Numbered from the stretch's first letter, positions 1-7,655 are shown. The stretch is 16,712 bases of DNA from UBA4582 sp038106185 (GCA_038106185.1 JAYODE010000055.1:1-16712), one strand, 5' to 3'. Numbers and translations: made by a program. The notes: a model not told the origin generated them from the sequence alone.

Positions 1-601
1 AAGCCTTTGCCATCTCGATCATGGCGATGCCAGCACCACACCCGACGTCAGCCACCAACGCGCCGCGATTGAGTTTCTCCAGGGCATCATCTGTGCTGGG
101 CAACAGATCTGGCACCAGGTGTAATTGCTGGAACTTGCGGCTCATTCGTTCAATACCACATGCACAGGCCTCACCCTTGTCATCGAAACTCTGCCCCAAA
201 CCGGTACGAAAACATTCGGGCAAGTGCTCTAGCGTGTCATACATGGCGACCACTGACTGGATCATGCCGCCAAGATAGGCCGGATGTTCCGGATCAGCGA
301 GCACCGCTTTGGCTTCGCGCGACATTGAAAACTGCAAGCCAGCCTCGTCTGAGTCGATCTGACCGATACAGACCTGCTGATACAACCATTCTCGAACCCA
401 GCGTTCAGACAATTGGGTCGCTGTGGCCAGCTCCTGACTGGAGGCGGGACCTATGGCCGCCAATGCTTTGTAAAGCCCCAATTGTTCACCGACAAATGTC
501 AGAGCGACGTTCATGCCAGCTGTCACGCTGCCGCTGACGCGCCCCGCAAAGGCCTGCAAGGCTTTGCTGTCTGGCGCTGCTTCGAAGGATTGAGCTGACA
601 T
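1..601 (-). CDS. Class I SAM-dependent methyltransferase with N-terminal winged-helix domain (3' end cut by window edge)
   Basis: The minus strand is open from an ATG at 601-599 to the left edge, giving 200 codons without a stop; the end of the gene lies outside. An AAGGAG ribosome binding site (complement of 608-613) sits 6 nt before the ATG. Residues about 30-95 look like a winged-helix/dimerisation domain (GLYKALAAIG, then SSQELATATQLSERWVREWL), as in Rv2258c-like and O-methyltransferase-type enzymes. Residues 183-191 (VADVGCGAG) are SAM-binding motif I, with the glycine-rich loop after the first strand of the Rossmann fold. Such proteins are usually about 350 residues, so roughly the SAM-binding half is missing here. 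The substrate cannot be predicted; in this family the winged-helix part usually serves dimerisation and substrate binding rather than DNA binding. Plus-strand reading frames over this stretch are shadows. Confidence 0.85.
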   Translation of the reverse strand, partial: MSAQSFEAAPDSKALQAFAGRVSGSVTAGMNVALTFVGEQLGLYKALAAIGPASSQELATATQLSERWVREWLYQQVCIGQIDSDEAGLQFSMSREAKAVLADPEHPAYLGGMIQSVVAMYDTLEHLPECFRTGLGQSFDDKGEACACGIERMSRKFQQLHLVPDLLPSTDDALEKLNRGALVADVGCGAGIAMIEMAKA

Positions 602-770
602 GGATGACTCCTTTTTTATGGCTGCAAATACGATAGTTGCTTGAATGGGCGCGTATGGCAACGCCTTCTCAATCCTGCTCAGCCTTTGAGCACTTCTCAA
701 ACGGCGAAAACGGCGTGATCGACCGCAGCAAAGAATGGTGTTCAAGGCTATTTCAACGGCTTGAATGTTG

Positions 771-776
771 TAGAAT
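771..776 (+). promoter_or_regulatory. Possible -10 box for the cyclophilin gene
   Basis: TAGAAT matches five of six bases of the sigma-70 -10 consensus and lies 28 nt before the ATG at 805. No good -35 hexamer is seen 16-18 nt upstream, so this is only a candidate. Confidence 0.2.
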
Positions 777-804
777 AGCGCAATGCCCAACATCAGGTCT
801 GCCC

Positions 805-1500
805 ATGAATCGACTGCAAAGTGTATTTATTGTCCTTGGCTTAACCCTGATTCAAGCTTGTTCTCAAGAGCAAAGCACAGACTCGAAAGACGCACCCCAG
901 GACTCGCTGGCGTCTGCTGGCACCACTGAGTCACATAAGGCAGCGAATTGGCGCCAACACCTGACTCAACCCCTCTTGATGACCTTTGAGGCCGACACTG
1001 ATTACTATTGGAACCTGACCACCAACCTGGGCGACATGCGCTTTCGTCTGTTCCACGCAACGGCGCCCATGCATGTCACCAGCACTATTTATCTGACTGA
1101 GCAGGGCTTCTACGATGATCTGATATTCCATCGTGTCATTCCCGGATTTATGGCCCAAGGGGGTGATCCGGCAGGCAATGGCAGCGGCAATCCAGGCTAC
1201 CAATACGCTGGCGAATTTGACGGCAACTTGTCTCATGACCGGCCTGGGTTATTGAGCATGGCCAATGCGGGACCCGGCACTGATGGCAGTCAGTTCTTTA
1301 TCACTTTCGTCGCGACGCCATTTCTCGATGGCAAGCATACCTTGTTTGGCGAACTGGTCAGTGGCATGGACACCCTGAAAAAGCTTGAGGCACAGGGCAG
1401 TCGGAATGGCCCGCCGCTGACGAAGTTGGAAATTATCAAGGCCGTGATCCAGAAGGCACCGGCCTCAAAGTCGTCTGCCCTGCCCTCTGGCCAAACCTGA
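805..1500 (+). CDS. Cyclophilin-type peptidyl-prolyl cis-trans isomerase, lipoprotein
   Basis: This is a 231-residue protein that should catalyse cis-trans isomerisation of X-Pro bonds outside the cytoplasm. Residues 1-19 form a lipoprotein signal (hydrophobic VFIVLGLTLIQAC) with Cys19 as the lipidation site. Ser at +2 suggests the outer membrane. Residues 20-65 are a polar linker. The cyclophilin domain follows: FHRVIPGFMAQGGDP at 108-122 with catalytic Arg110, the GSQFFI segment at 161-166, and FLDGKHTLFG at 173-182. The residue equivalent to human CypA Trp121 is Phe173, as in cyclosporin-insensitive E. coli cyclophilins. An in-frame TTG at 637 would add 56 residues before the signal peptide, so ATG 805 was preferred although its ribosome binding site is weak. 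The gene ends 2 nt from the convergent pmbA. Confidence 0.92.
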   Translation: MNRLQSVFIVLGLTLIQACSQEQSTDSKDAPQDSLASAGTTESHKAANWRQHLTQPLLMTFEADTDYYWNLTTNLGDMRFRLFHATAPMHVTSTIYLTEQGFYDDLIFHRVIPGFMAQGGDPAGNGSGNPGYQYAGEFDGNLSHDRPGLLSMANAGPGTDGSQFFITFVATPFLDGKHTLFGELVSGMDTLKKLEAQGSRNGPPLTKLEIIKAVIQKAPASKSSALPSGQT

Positions 1501-1502
1501 CA

Positions 1503-2831
1503 TCAGCCAGAAATGGCAATGTCCTCGAAACGAATATGCGGCATCAGGGCTGACTTTTCCCAGTTCCAGAATTGCTGATCGCCAATCAGGGCAATTTTGC
1601 GCAACATCTCATAGAAGTTACCGGCAACGGTAATTCCCCTTACCGCTCGAACTCGCTCACCGTGCTCACACAGGTAACCAGAGGCACCAAAGCTGAAGTT
1701 GCCCGAGATGGCATTGGCACCGGAATGCAGCCCGGTTAAGTCCGTTAACAGCAGATATTCGCCCTTCAGCAGCTCCTTCACCTGCGTTTGGCCTTTGCCA
1801 ATCTCCAGCTGATGCAAGGCAACCCCCATGGTCGACTTGGGACCACGAGTCGCATGGCCGGTGGTCTTAATCTCAAAAAATGAGGCCGTCGCACTGTTAT
1901 GAATCAGAGTCGACAAGTGACCATCGACGATCAATGGCGTTGATTGGGTTTGAGTACCTTCTGAGTCGAACAAGGCATAGCCAAACCCGAGATTATTCTG
2001 GGGTTTGTCAAAGACATTTAGCCGACTATCGGCGATCAATTGACCCACCTTTTCGCGCATAGGGTTAACCCCGTCCTTGGCCGATTTGCCAGAGAACATC
2101 ATGGCGAAGGTCTGAAATAACTGGACTTGCATCTCGGCATCAAAGATGACGTCATAGTGACCACTGGCAACGGGTGTTCCGTCGAGTAAGCCCAGGCAGT
2201 TTTCGTGGGTTTGCTCAACAATGTGGCTCAGGTCCAGGTCACGAAATAACCGCGCCGCCTGACCCACGCCATCCATGGCATTCTTTTCACCCTCTTCTAC
2301 CAGCGCGTAGGCATAGGCAGCGCACATTCGACTCTTTGAGTAAGCACTTAAACCCGCGCTCGAGAAGATATGACGTTCGCCGGTATTATCCTGCACGCCA
2401 TTGTAGGGCACATTTTTAACTTTGCTTCGAGTTGCCAGGCTACGCTCCAGGCTCAGGGCAAAATCGATCTGTTCATCTATCGCAATATCCTCAGCAGGAC
2501 ACAACAGGGCATCTTCGGTGTGCAGCTTCACGGCGTTCGCAAGAATCGACTCGTGCTCATCAACCGCGGCAAAGCTGGCATTCAACAACGCCTGCTCGAC
2601 CAGCGACTTGAGTGCCTCAGAATCCGTCGCCTCACTGTAGGCAGTCCCAACTTTGCCATCTTTAATCACACGTAAGCCAAGCACCTGACTGGAGCTGACC
2701 TTGTATTCTTCCAGGGCTCCTTCGCGGGCCTTAAGAGACAGTGAGCGACCCTGATCAATGATCAGGTCACCGGTGGCACCGGCCGCTTTTACTTGCTCGA
2801 GTATCTGACTGGCATGCTGTTGGTGTGTCAT
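1503..2831 (-). CDS. pmbA: PmbA/TldE-family metalloprotease subunit
   Basis: This 442-residue protein is close to the usual PmbA/TldE length of about 450. In E. coli, TldE pairs with TldD as a heterodimeric protease that matures microcin B17 and degrades the CcdA antitoxin; TldE itself lacks the metal site. Consistently, no HExxxH motif is seen here. Family hallmarks are the C-terminal segment from about residue 369 (SGANAISGNFSFGASGY, then VRGITVAGNFYEML) and the GLRVIKDGKVGTAYSEATD segment near residues 52-70, comparable to the first strands of the family fold. The ATG at 2831-2829 shares one base with the tldD stop (TGATG), so translation is probably coupled and the two subunits made together. 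The 3' end is tail-to-tail with the cyclophilin gene. Confidence 0.93.
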   Translation of the reverse strand: MTHQQHASQILEQVKAAGATGDLIIDQGRSLSLKAREGALEEYKVSSSQVLGLRVIKDGKVGTAYSEATDSEALKSLVEQALLNASFAAVDEHESILANAVKLHTEDALLCPAEDIAIDEQIDFALSLERSLATRSKVKNVPYNGVQDNTGERHIFSSAGLSAYSKSRMCAAYAYALVEEGEKNAMDGVGQAARLFRDLDLSHIVEQTHENCLGLLDGTPVASGHYDVIFDAEMQVQLFQTFAMMFSGKSAKDGVNPMREKVGQLIADSRLNVFDKPQNNLGFGYALFDSEGTQTQSTPLIVDGHLSTLIHNSATASFFEIKTTGHATRGPKSTMGVALHQLEIGKGQTQVKELLKGEYLLLTDLTGLHSGANAISGNFSFGASGYLCEHGERVRAVRGITVAGNFYEMLRKIALIGDQQFWNWEKSALMPHIRFEDIAISG

Positions 2832-4216
2832 CAGGCATTACCTCCGACCAATATGTCATCGACTTTGAGGGTTGCCTGGCCGACGGTGGTGGGTATTGAT
2901 CCGGACACAGACCCGCAGGTGCCGCTGGCCAGAGCAAAGTCTCGACCAACCATAGAGATTTCCTTGAGCACTTTAGGTCCGGTACTGATCAGGGTCGCCG
3001 CTTTAACGGGATATAGAATCTTGCCCTTCTCCACATAGTAGCCTTCGGTGACTGCAAAATTGAACTCACCGGTACCCGGCTGTACAGAGCCGCCACCCAT
3101 GTGAGCGGCGTAGATTCCTCGATCCATCGACCCAATCATGTCATCGAGTTCAGAAGTGCCGGGTTCGATAAAGGTATTGCGCATTCTGGAAGCTGGCGCA
3201 TATTTATAGGACTCTCGTCGACCAGAACCCGTGCGAGCGTAGCCGGTCTGCTGAGCACCGATGCGATCCACCAAAAAGCTGGTGAGCTTTCCTTCTTTTA
3301 TCAATTGGGTACGCTGCGTATCCAGCCCCTCATCATCGATGTTGATGGAACCGCGCTCCTTGTGCAGGGTGCCATCGTCAACCGCATTGACAACAGGATT
3401 AGCGATCATCTCGCCCAACTTGTCATGAAACACGGATGCCTTTTTGGCCACTGAGGTCGTCTCCAGCAGATGGCCACAGGCCTCATGGAAGATCACTCCA
3501 CCAAAACCATTGCCCAGAACCACGGGCATCCGCCCTGAAGGGCAGGGCTTAGCGCTCAGATTCACCAAAGCCTGACGAGAAGCCTCCTTGCCGGCGGCTT
3601 CACTGTTCATACGCTCAATCAGTTCCCAGCCCATCAGGCCACCATCGTTCCAGCTGCCGGTCGCCTGCTCAGAGCCATCAGATGCAATGGCCACCAGAAA
3701 CGCGCGAGTGTAGTTTCTGACATCACCTGTGTGCAGACCTTCGCTGTTGAATAATTCGATTCTCTGTTCTACCTGACTGCAGCTTCCCCGGGTCTGAGAG
3801 ATCATATTGCTGGCTGCTCTAGCCGACTTGTCAGTCGCCAACAGGAAGGCCACTTTGTTATCCACCTCTGGATCGACAGTCAGGATGCGGGTCGCGGCAT
3901 GCTTGTCCTCAACCCGACGATAGTCAAAGTTAATCAGTGAGACACGGGGATCGCGCCGGTCCTTGGCAGCCAGCTTCGAGACGATACCCTTTAGCTCTGC
4001 CTGCTCGGCCTTGTTGGTATAGCCGTATAAGACCTTGTTCCCATAAACCAGCCGAACACCCACTCCGAAATCGATGCCCGACTGAACCGATTGAACATGA
4101 CTGCTCAAGGTACTCACCAGATTAGTTTGACTGCGCTCGACGAACAGCTCCGCAAAATCCGCACCGAGCGATAAAGCATGATCAATCACGGCTTGTGCCA
4201 CTGAGGTATTGAGCAT
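2831..4216 (-). CDS. tldD: TldD-family metalloprotease, catalytic subunit
   Basis: This 461-residue protein is somewhat shorter than E. coli TldD (481). The zinc-protease motif HEACGH spans residues 244-249 (His244, Glu245, His249), inside GNGFGGVIFHEACGHLLE. Cys434 in SGTCGSVSGS corresponds to the conserved C-terminal Cys metal ligand known from E. coli TldD. Other family signatures are GSGRRESYKYAPASRMRNT (330-348) and VGQATLKVDDILVGG (445-459). The protein should form the active-site half of a cytosolic TldD/TldE protease on unfolded or peptide substrates, perhaps ribosomal peptides or antitoxins; no precursor peptide or toxin-antitoxin pair is visible nearby. The start ATG at 4216-4214 has AAGGGAAG 4 nt upstream (complement of 4221-4228). 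It is first in the operon with pmbA and divergent from the HAD phosphatase gene. Confidence 0.94.
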   Translation of the reverse strand: MLNTSVAQAVIDHALSLGADFAELFVERSQTNLVSTLSSHVQSVQSGIDFGVGVRLVYGNKVLYGYTNKAEQAELKGIVSKLAAKDRRDPRVSLINFDYRRVEDKHAATRILTVDPEVDNKVAFLLATDKSARAASNMISQTRGSCSQVEQRIELFNSEGLHTGDVRNYTRAFLVAIASDGSEQATGSWNDGGLMGWELIERMNSEAAGKEASRQALVNLSAKPCPSGRMPVVLGNGFGGVIFHEACGHLLETTSVAKKASVFHDKLGEMIANPVVNAVDDGTLHKERGSINIDDEGLDTQRTQLIKEGKLTSFLVDRIGAQQTGYARTGSGRRESYKYAPASRMRNTFIEPGTSELDDMIGSMDRGIYAAHMGGGSVQPGTGEFNFAVTEGYYVEKGKILYPVKAATLISTGPKVLKEISMVGRDFALASGTCGSVSGSIPTTVGQATLKVDDILVGGNA

Positions 4217-4309
4217 CGAACTTCCCTTTCATTAAAGTAATGGGGACCATTGTAGTGAATTGAGCCACGTGTTGATATCAGAGATGCGCAGAGGCTCGAC
4301 GAAATGGCG

Positions 4310-4329
4310 GCAGGCGTCGACGGGCCTGC
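4310..4329. other. Inverted repeat in the tldD / HAD divergent intergenic region
   Basis: GCAGGC (4310-4315) pairs perfectly with GCCTGC (4324-4329) around an 8-nt loop containing GTCGAC. No T-tract follows on either strand, so it does not look like an intrinsic terminator. It could be an operator or an mRNA leader hairpin; no function is shown. Confidence 0.3.
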
Positions 4330-4457
4330 TATCATGCTGGCGCCAGGGTCGTTAAAGACTGTCAGGTCGGCCAACACGGCCACTGAGCATCTCAGAAGCA
4401 CGAACGCCGCCCTTGCCTGGCGGCTAGTCCCTTGAAAATTCTCACTCTGGAGATTGA

Positions 4458-5066
4458 ATGAAACAACAATCTATCCGCTCAGTCATCTTTGATCTGGGCA
4501 ATGTCCTTCTCAACTGGAACACGGAGCAGGTGCTGGCCGGGCTTACATTGCCAAACACAGAGCGCAATCTTCTACGCAAGGAGCTGTTTGAACACCAGGA
4601 CTGGCTGGATATGGATCACGGAAAAGTCGCAGAAACTACGGTAACTCATCGAGTTGAAGCGCGTACCGGGCTTAAGCCTTCGACCATAGACGCGGCATTG
4701 CTGGCCGCCAAGAACTCGCTGCTGCCCATCCCCGCCACAGTTGAGCTCTTGGCAGAAATCCGCAACCATGGCCTCGACCTGTATTGTCTGTCGAATATGT
4801 CCGTAGAAACCTACGCCCATATTCAGCACTTCGACTTCTTCGAACTGTTTGCCGGGATCGTAATTTCGGGACACGAGGGCTGCATGAAACCTGATGAGGA
4901 AATTTTTTACCGAACCCTGCACCGGTATGCCCTGTCTTCGGCCGCAACCCTGTTTATCGATGACAGCCTGGCCAATATCAAAACCGCCCAGAGGCTGGGT
5001 ATTTCTGCTATTCACTTCAAGCGCACCGACAATTGCTACGCCAGCATTAGAGGCGCCATTTTCTAG
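4458..5066 (+). CDS. HAD-superfamily hydrolase, YihX-like (subfamily IA)
   Basis: This 202-residue cytosolic phosphatase of the haloacid dehalogenase fold matches the length of YihX (an alpha-glucose-1-phosphatase in E. coli). Motif I is FDLGNVLL with nucleophile Asp12; the +2 position is Gly14 rather than Asp, which is characteristic of the YihX-like branch. Motif II is LSNMS (Ser112-Asn113), motif III is the Lys144 in GHEGCMKPDEEIF, and motif IV is FIDDS with Asp168-Asp169 for Mg2+. A small helical cap probably occupies residues 20-90. The start ATG has GGAG 5 nt upstream. It is divergent from tldD with 241 nt between them, and followed after 117 nt by an unrecognised gene on the same strand. 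A sugar phosphate or small organophosphate substrate is likely, but the exact one cannot be told. Confidence 0.9.
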   Translation: MKQQSIRSVIFDLGNVLLNWNTEQVLAGLTLPNTERNLLRKELFEHQDWLDMDHGKVAETTVTHRVEARTGLKPSTIDAALLAAKNSLLPIPATVELLAEIRNHGLDLYCLSNMSVETYAHIQHFDFFELFAGIVISGHEGCMKPDEEIFYRTLHRYALSSAATLFIDDSLANIKTAQRLGISAIHFKRTDNCYASIRGAIF

Positions 5067-5183
5067 CCCAGCCTGCAATCGACAGGGAACACCTGCCCTT
5101 GCGCCAACAGGAATCTGCTACTCAACAGCCTTTCATGGGCTAAACTGACATCAGTCATATCGCTGCCAGTCAGAGGAATCAGC

Positions 5184-5801
5184 ATGAACATTCAAAAATT
5201 GAAGGAAGCTGAAGCGGTCTTTCTTCAGCAGTATCCCTTGGGGTTTACCGACCCAGGATTGGCATCAATCCGTAGCCGACATAAGGTCGACCAGCTTGTC
5301 GAGTTTACGCAAGATCAATTGATTCAACCCAAGTTTGATCAGCCCAGAGCTGTCTGTGACGCACTACTGCGAATCGTCTCTCGATCGTCTATGGTCTCAA
5401 GATTCGAAAAACCCGCCTTTCGCACTTATATCGAGTCGCTGAACTCACCGGCCCAGGAGCAACTGGCGGAAGCCTTTGAGTTGCGATTATACGGCGACAA
5501 AAAGCAGGAGGGTTTCGAGAAAATCTGTGCATTGCTAGCCAGACACAAGCTCGCAAAATGGTCACTGGTTTCAGCTGTGCCTTTTTACTTTTCACCACAG
5601 CAGGAGTGCTTCGTCAAACCGACGACGGCCAAAGGCATCATCAAGCACCTTGAGGTCGAGGGGCTGACCTATCGACCCGCACCCTCCTGGGACTTCTATA
5701 CCGGCTATCAGAACCTTCTGACTGAAGTTCGGCGAAATGTGGCGCCAAGTCTTGCACCCAGCTACGCTGCCTTGACCGGCTTTTTGATGATGAGCACCTG
5801 A
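5184..5801 (+). CDS. Unrecognised protein, 205 residues
   Basis: I do not recognise this protein. It begins at ATG 5184 with a good AGAGGAA ribosome binding site (5172-5178), lies on the same strand as the HAD phosphatase gene 117 nt upstream, and uses codons like its neighbours, all of which argue for a real gene. The sequence is soluble-looking and probably mostly helical, with no signal peptide, no clear membrane span and no metal-binding cluster. It has a basic middle (GDKKQEGFEKICALLARHK near residues 104-122), then a more hydrophobic patch, WSLVSAVPFYFSP (about 126-138), and aromatic-rich TYRPAPSWDFYTGYQ near 162-176. It ends just before a repeat-bearing intergenic region interrupted by a sequencing gap. 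Confidence 0.75.
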   Translation: MNIQKLKEAEAVFLQQYPLGFTDPGLASIRSRHKVDQLVEFTQDQLIQPKFDQPRAVCDALLRIVSRSSMVSRFEKPAFRTYIESLNSPAQEQLAEAFELRLYGDKKQEGFEKICALLARHKLAKWSLVSAVPFYFSPQQECFVKPTTAKGIIKHLEVEGLTYRPAPSWDFYTGYQNLLTEVRRNVAPSLAPSYAALTGFLMMST

Positions 5802-5830
5802 CGAGCTCCTCATGATAAGCTTCTGATGAC

Positions 5831-6026
5831 AAGCACTCGGCTCCCAGCACTCGTCTACAAGAACAGCTTGATCAGCGTTTTTTTATCTGCGGTTTTTAGC
5901 AGCNNNNNNNNNNNNNNNNNNNNNNNNNNNNNNNNNNNNNNNNNNNNNNNNNNNNNNNNNNNNNNNNNNNNNNNNNNNNNNNNNNNNNNNNNNNNNNNNN
6001 NNNCAGCACTTTTTATCAGCGCATTT
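5831..6026. repeat. Degenerate 13-14 bp tandem repeats spanning the 100-N gap
   Basis: Before the gap are AAGCACTCGGCTCC (5831-5844) and CAGCACTCGTCTAC (5845-5858), then ATCAGCGTTTTTTT (5871-5884), ATCTGCGGTTTTT (5885-5897) and the start of another unit, AGCAGC (5898-5903). After the gap are CAGCACTTTTT (6004-6014) and ATCAGCGCATTT (6015-6026). The T-rich units share an ATCAGCGNTTTTT-like pattern on both sides of the N run. The array lies between two convergent genes. The repetitive sequence probably caused the assembly break. Confidence 0.6.
5904..6003. other. Assembly gap of exactly 100 N
   Basis: The run is exactly 100 N, the usual placeholder for a scaffold join of unknown length. The true length and content are unknown, and a small gene could be hidden here. 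Any reading frame crossing it is artificial. Confidence 0.98.
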
Positions 6027-6032
6027 CGCTAC

Positions 6033-6482
6033 TTAGCCCTCGCCACCGGTTTCACCCTGAATGTAACTTTGCAGCTCTTCAATGGTCATCTCCTGGTCCT
6101 GAATGATGAACTTCAGCAGGTCAGCAACCGTAATCATGCCGGTCGGCCGACCCTCCTCGACCACAGGCAGATGACGTATCTTGTTCTGGCTCATCAGTGC
6201 CATGCAGGTATCAGCGGTCGTCGCTGGACCGACGAAGGTCACATTTCGCGTCATGATGGCGGCAATCTGAGTCTCTTTGGATGACTTGTTTTGCAGAATA
6301 ACCTTGCGTGCATAATCCCGCTCGGAAACGATCCCCACTAACCGTCCTTCAGTATTTACCACTATCAGCGCACCGACCTCTTTGGCCGCCATCAACGCCA
6401 CCGCCTCATAAACTGACTGAGACCCCAGAATCGACCAGACCTCGGCCCCCTTTATTTCCAACATCTCTTTCACAGTGGTCAT
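6033..6482 (-). CDS. Two-CBS-domain protein
   Basis: This 149-residue cytosolic protein is made of a tandem CBS (Bateman) pair and little else. The first domain spans about residues 12-66, with LVGIVSERDYARK at 48-60 as its nucleotide-binding end. The second spans about 75-129, with IRHLPVVEEGRPTGMITVAD at 102-121. A short acidic tail follows (EELQSYIQGETGGEG). Stand-alone CBS pairs of this type bind adenine nucleotides such as AMP, ATP or NAD(H) and regulate partner enzymes by dimerising; the partner is unknown here. The ATG at 6482-6480 is preceded by AAAGGGGGC about 6-12 nt upstream. It is divergent from the dioxygenase gene across 298 nt and convergent with the 205-residue unknown. Confidence 0.93.
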   Translation of the reverse strand: MTTVKEMLEIKGAEVWSILGSQSVYEAVALMAAKEVGALIVVNTEGRLVGIVSERDYARKVILQNKSSKETQIAAIMTRNVTFVGPATTADTCMALMSQNKIRHLPVVEEGRPTGMITVADLLKFIIQDQEMTIEELQSYIQGETGGEG

Positions 6483-6564
6483 TCCAACGCCCCCTTTAAC
6501 TGCTAGTTAGATTGATTCAAGATCTTTGGGCTACTGCCAGGCAGAAGCGCGCGGCACGATGCAC

Positions 6565-6574
6565 TGATGCATCA
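6565..6574. promoter_or_regulatory. Perfect 10-bp palindrome TGATGCATCA
   Basis: A perfect palindrome lies in the 298-nt region (6483-6780) between the divergent CBS and dioxygenase genes, a plausible place for an operator. Two weak stem-loops are also present (GCAGC/GCTGC at 6688-6704 and GCCT/AGGC at 6723-6735). I find no convincing promoter hexamers in this stretch. Confidence 0.2.
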
Positions 6575-6780
6575 ACCAGGCATTCAGGGTTTCCATCATG
6601 CAGACCCTTGACCTCCATGAAAATGATGCAACTCAACCATTGCTTGAGGTTCAGTACCCGTCGCTGGCTGGATCCACGGCAACGTCCGCAGCAGTAAAGG
6701 CTGCATTGGAGACCAGGTAGACGCCTGTGGTAGGCTCTTAAAAATGACGGCAACGCCTATCTCGGCGACGGAGCAAACTC

Positions 6781-7620
6781 ATGGCGATACAAGAAATCTC
6801 TGCAGATGCACCTATCAGGATCCTGTTGAAGGCGCTACAGGACGATGGCGGCTTGATCATCAAGGGCATGTTTGAGCCTGAATTGATTCGAACGATGGAT
6901 GCTGCGATTACAGAAGCTGCGAAGCAATTCGAGGCCGGTGCAGCCACCCAGGGACTGGGTGACGATGGCAAGGTATTTGTAGGCAGCAATACCATCCGCT
7001 TCTCCAGTCTCGGCAAGATCTCGCCTGCCTATTTTCAAATGCTCGAAAATCCGGTCTACGCGAAACTGGCTGACGCTGTGCTGCTGCCCCACTGCGGTTC
7101 CTACTGGGTCAATACCGGTCAAGCCATGCTGATCGGCCCAGGTTCAGAGGCGCAGGTGCTGCATCGGGACTGCGGCAACTGGCCACATGTTGCAGAAACT
7201 GGCTGGCCAAACTCACCAGAGGTGACCCTCAGCGCGATGATTGCCCTGCATGATATTACTGAAGAGATGGGCGCCACTCGGGTTGTTCCAGGCAGCCACA
7301 TTTGGCCCGACTATGGGCAGCGGGCCGACGCCAACCAGTCATTCGCGGCCGAAATGCAAGTGGGCGATGCCCTGGTGTATTCAGGTAAGCTGGTACATGG
7401 CGGCGGCGCCAACTCGACGTTGGACCAATGGCGTCGGGCCATGCACCTGAGCTTTGTGCTGGGCTGGCTGACGCCTGAGGAGTCCAGTCCCATTGACTAC
7501 TCTGATGCGGAGCTTGCCGCTCAATCGCCTCGAGTCCAGCGGCTACTTGGCCACAGATCCTACGATCCACGCCCTCATCGCGGTGGCGGGCTTTGGTTGC
7601 GGCACGTAGATCCGATATAG
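6781..7620 (+). CDS. Phytanoyl-CoA dioxygenase (PhyH) family Fe(II)/2-oxoglutarate oxygenase
   Basis: This 279-residue protein has the double-stranded beta-helix fold of PhyH-type non-haem iron oxygenases, which couple 2-oxoglutarate decarboxylation to hydroxylation of an organic substrate. The iron triad is readable: His128-x-Asp130 in VLHRDCGNW and the distal His206 in GKLVHGGGAN. One of Arg218/Arg219 (QWRRAMH) should bind the 2-oxoglutarate carboxylate. TRVVPGSHIW (166-175) is a typical PhyH segment. The ATG has GGAG about 8 nt upstream. The final residues are intact, and the 10-N gap starts 12 nt after the stop. The substrate is unknown; bacterial members act on lipids, compatible solutes or secondary metabolites. 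No biosynthetic cluster surrounds it. Confidence 0.9.
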   Translation: MAIQEISADAPIRILLKALQDDGGLIIKGMFEPELIRTMDAAITEAAKQFEAGAATQGLGDDGKVFVGSNTIRFSSLGKISPAYFQMLENPVYAKLADAVLLPHCGSYWVNTGQAMLIGPGSEAQVLHRDCGNWPHVAETGWPNSPEVTLSAMIALHDITEEMGATRVVPGSHIWPDYGQRADANQSFAAEMQVGDALVYSGKLVHGGGANSTLDQWRRAMHLSFVLGWLTPEESSPIDYSDAELAAQSPRVQRLLGHRSYDPRPHRGGGLWLRHVDPI

Positions 7621-7631
7621 CCTGATGACGG

Positions 7632-7641
7632 NNNNNNNNNN
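7632..7641. other. Assembly gap of 10 N
   Basis: Ten N lie between the dioxygenase stop and dusC. They fall where the -35 region of a dusC promoter would be, so that element cannot be read. Confidence 0.98.
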
Positions 7642-7649
7642 AACTAGGA

Positions 7650-7655
7650 TACAAT
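7650..7655 (+). promoter_or_regulatory. Possible -10 box for dusC
   Basis: TACAAT, five of six matches to TATAAT, lies 31 nt before the dusC ATG. The matching -35 position would lie at or near the 10-N gap. Confidence 0.35.

Noticed and set aside
637..804. Extended start of the cyclophilin gene at TTG 637
   Set aside because: It would place 56 residues of low-complexity translation before a clear lipoprotein signal peptide.
4572..5078. 168-codon minus-strand frame over the HAD gene
   Set aside because: It is antisense to a gene with all HAD motifs and has no recognisable domain.
5826..6284. Open frame spanning the 100 N
   Set aside because: It exists only because N was read through; its right half is antisense to the CBS gene.
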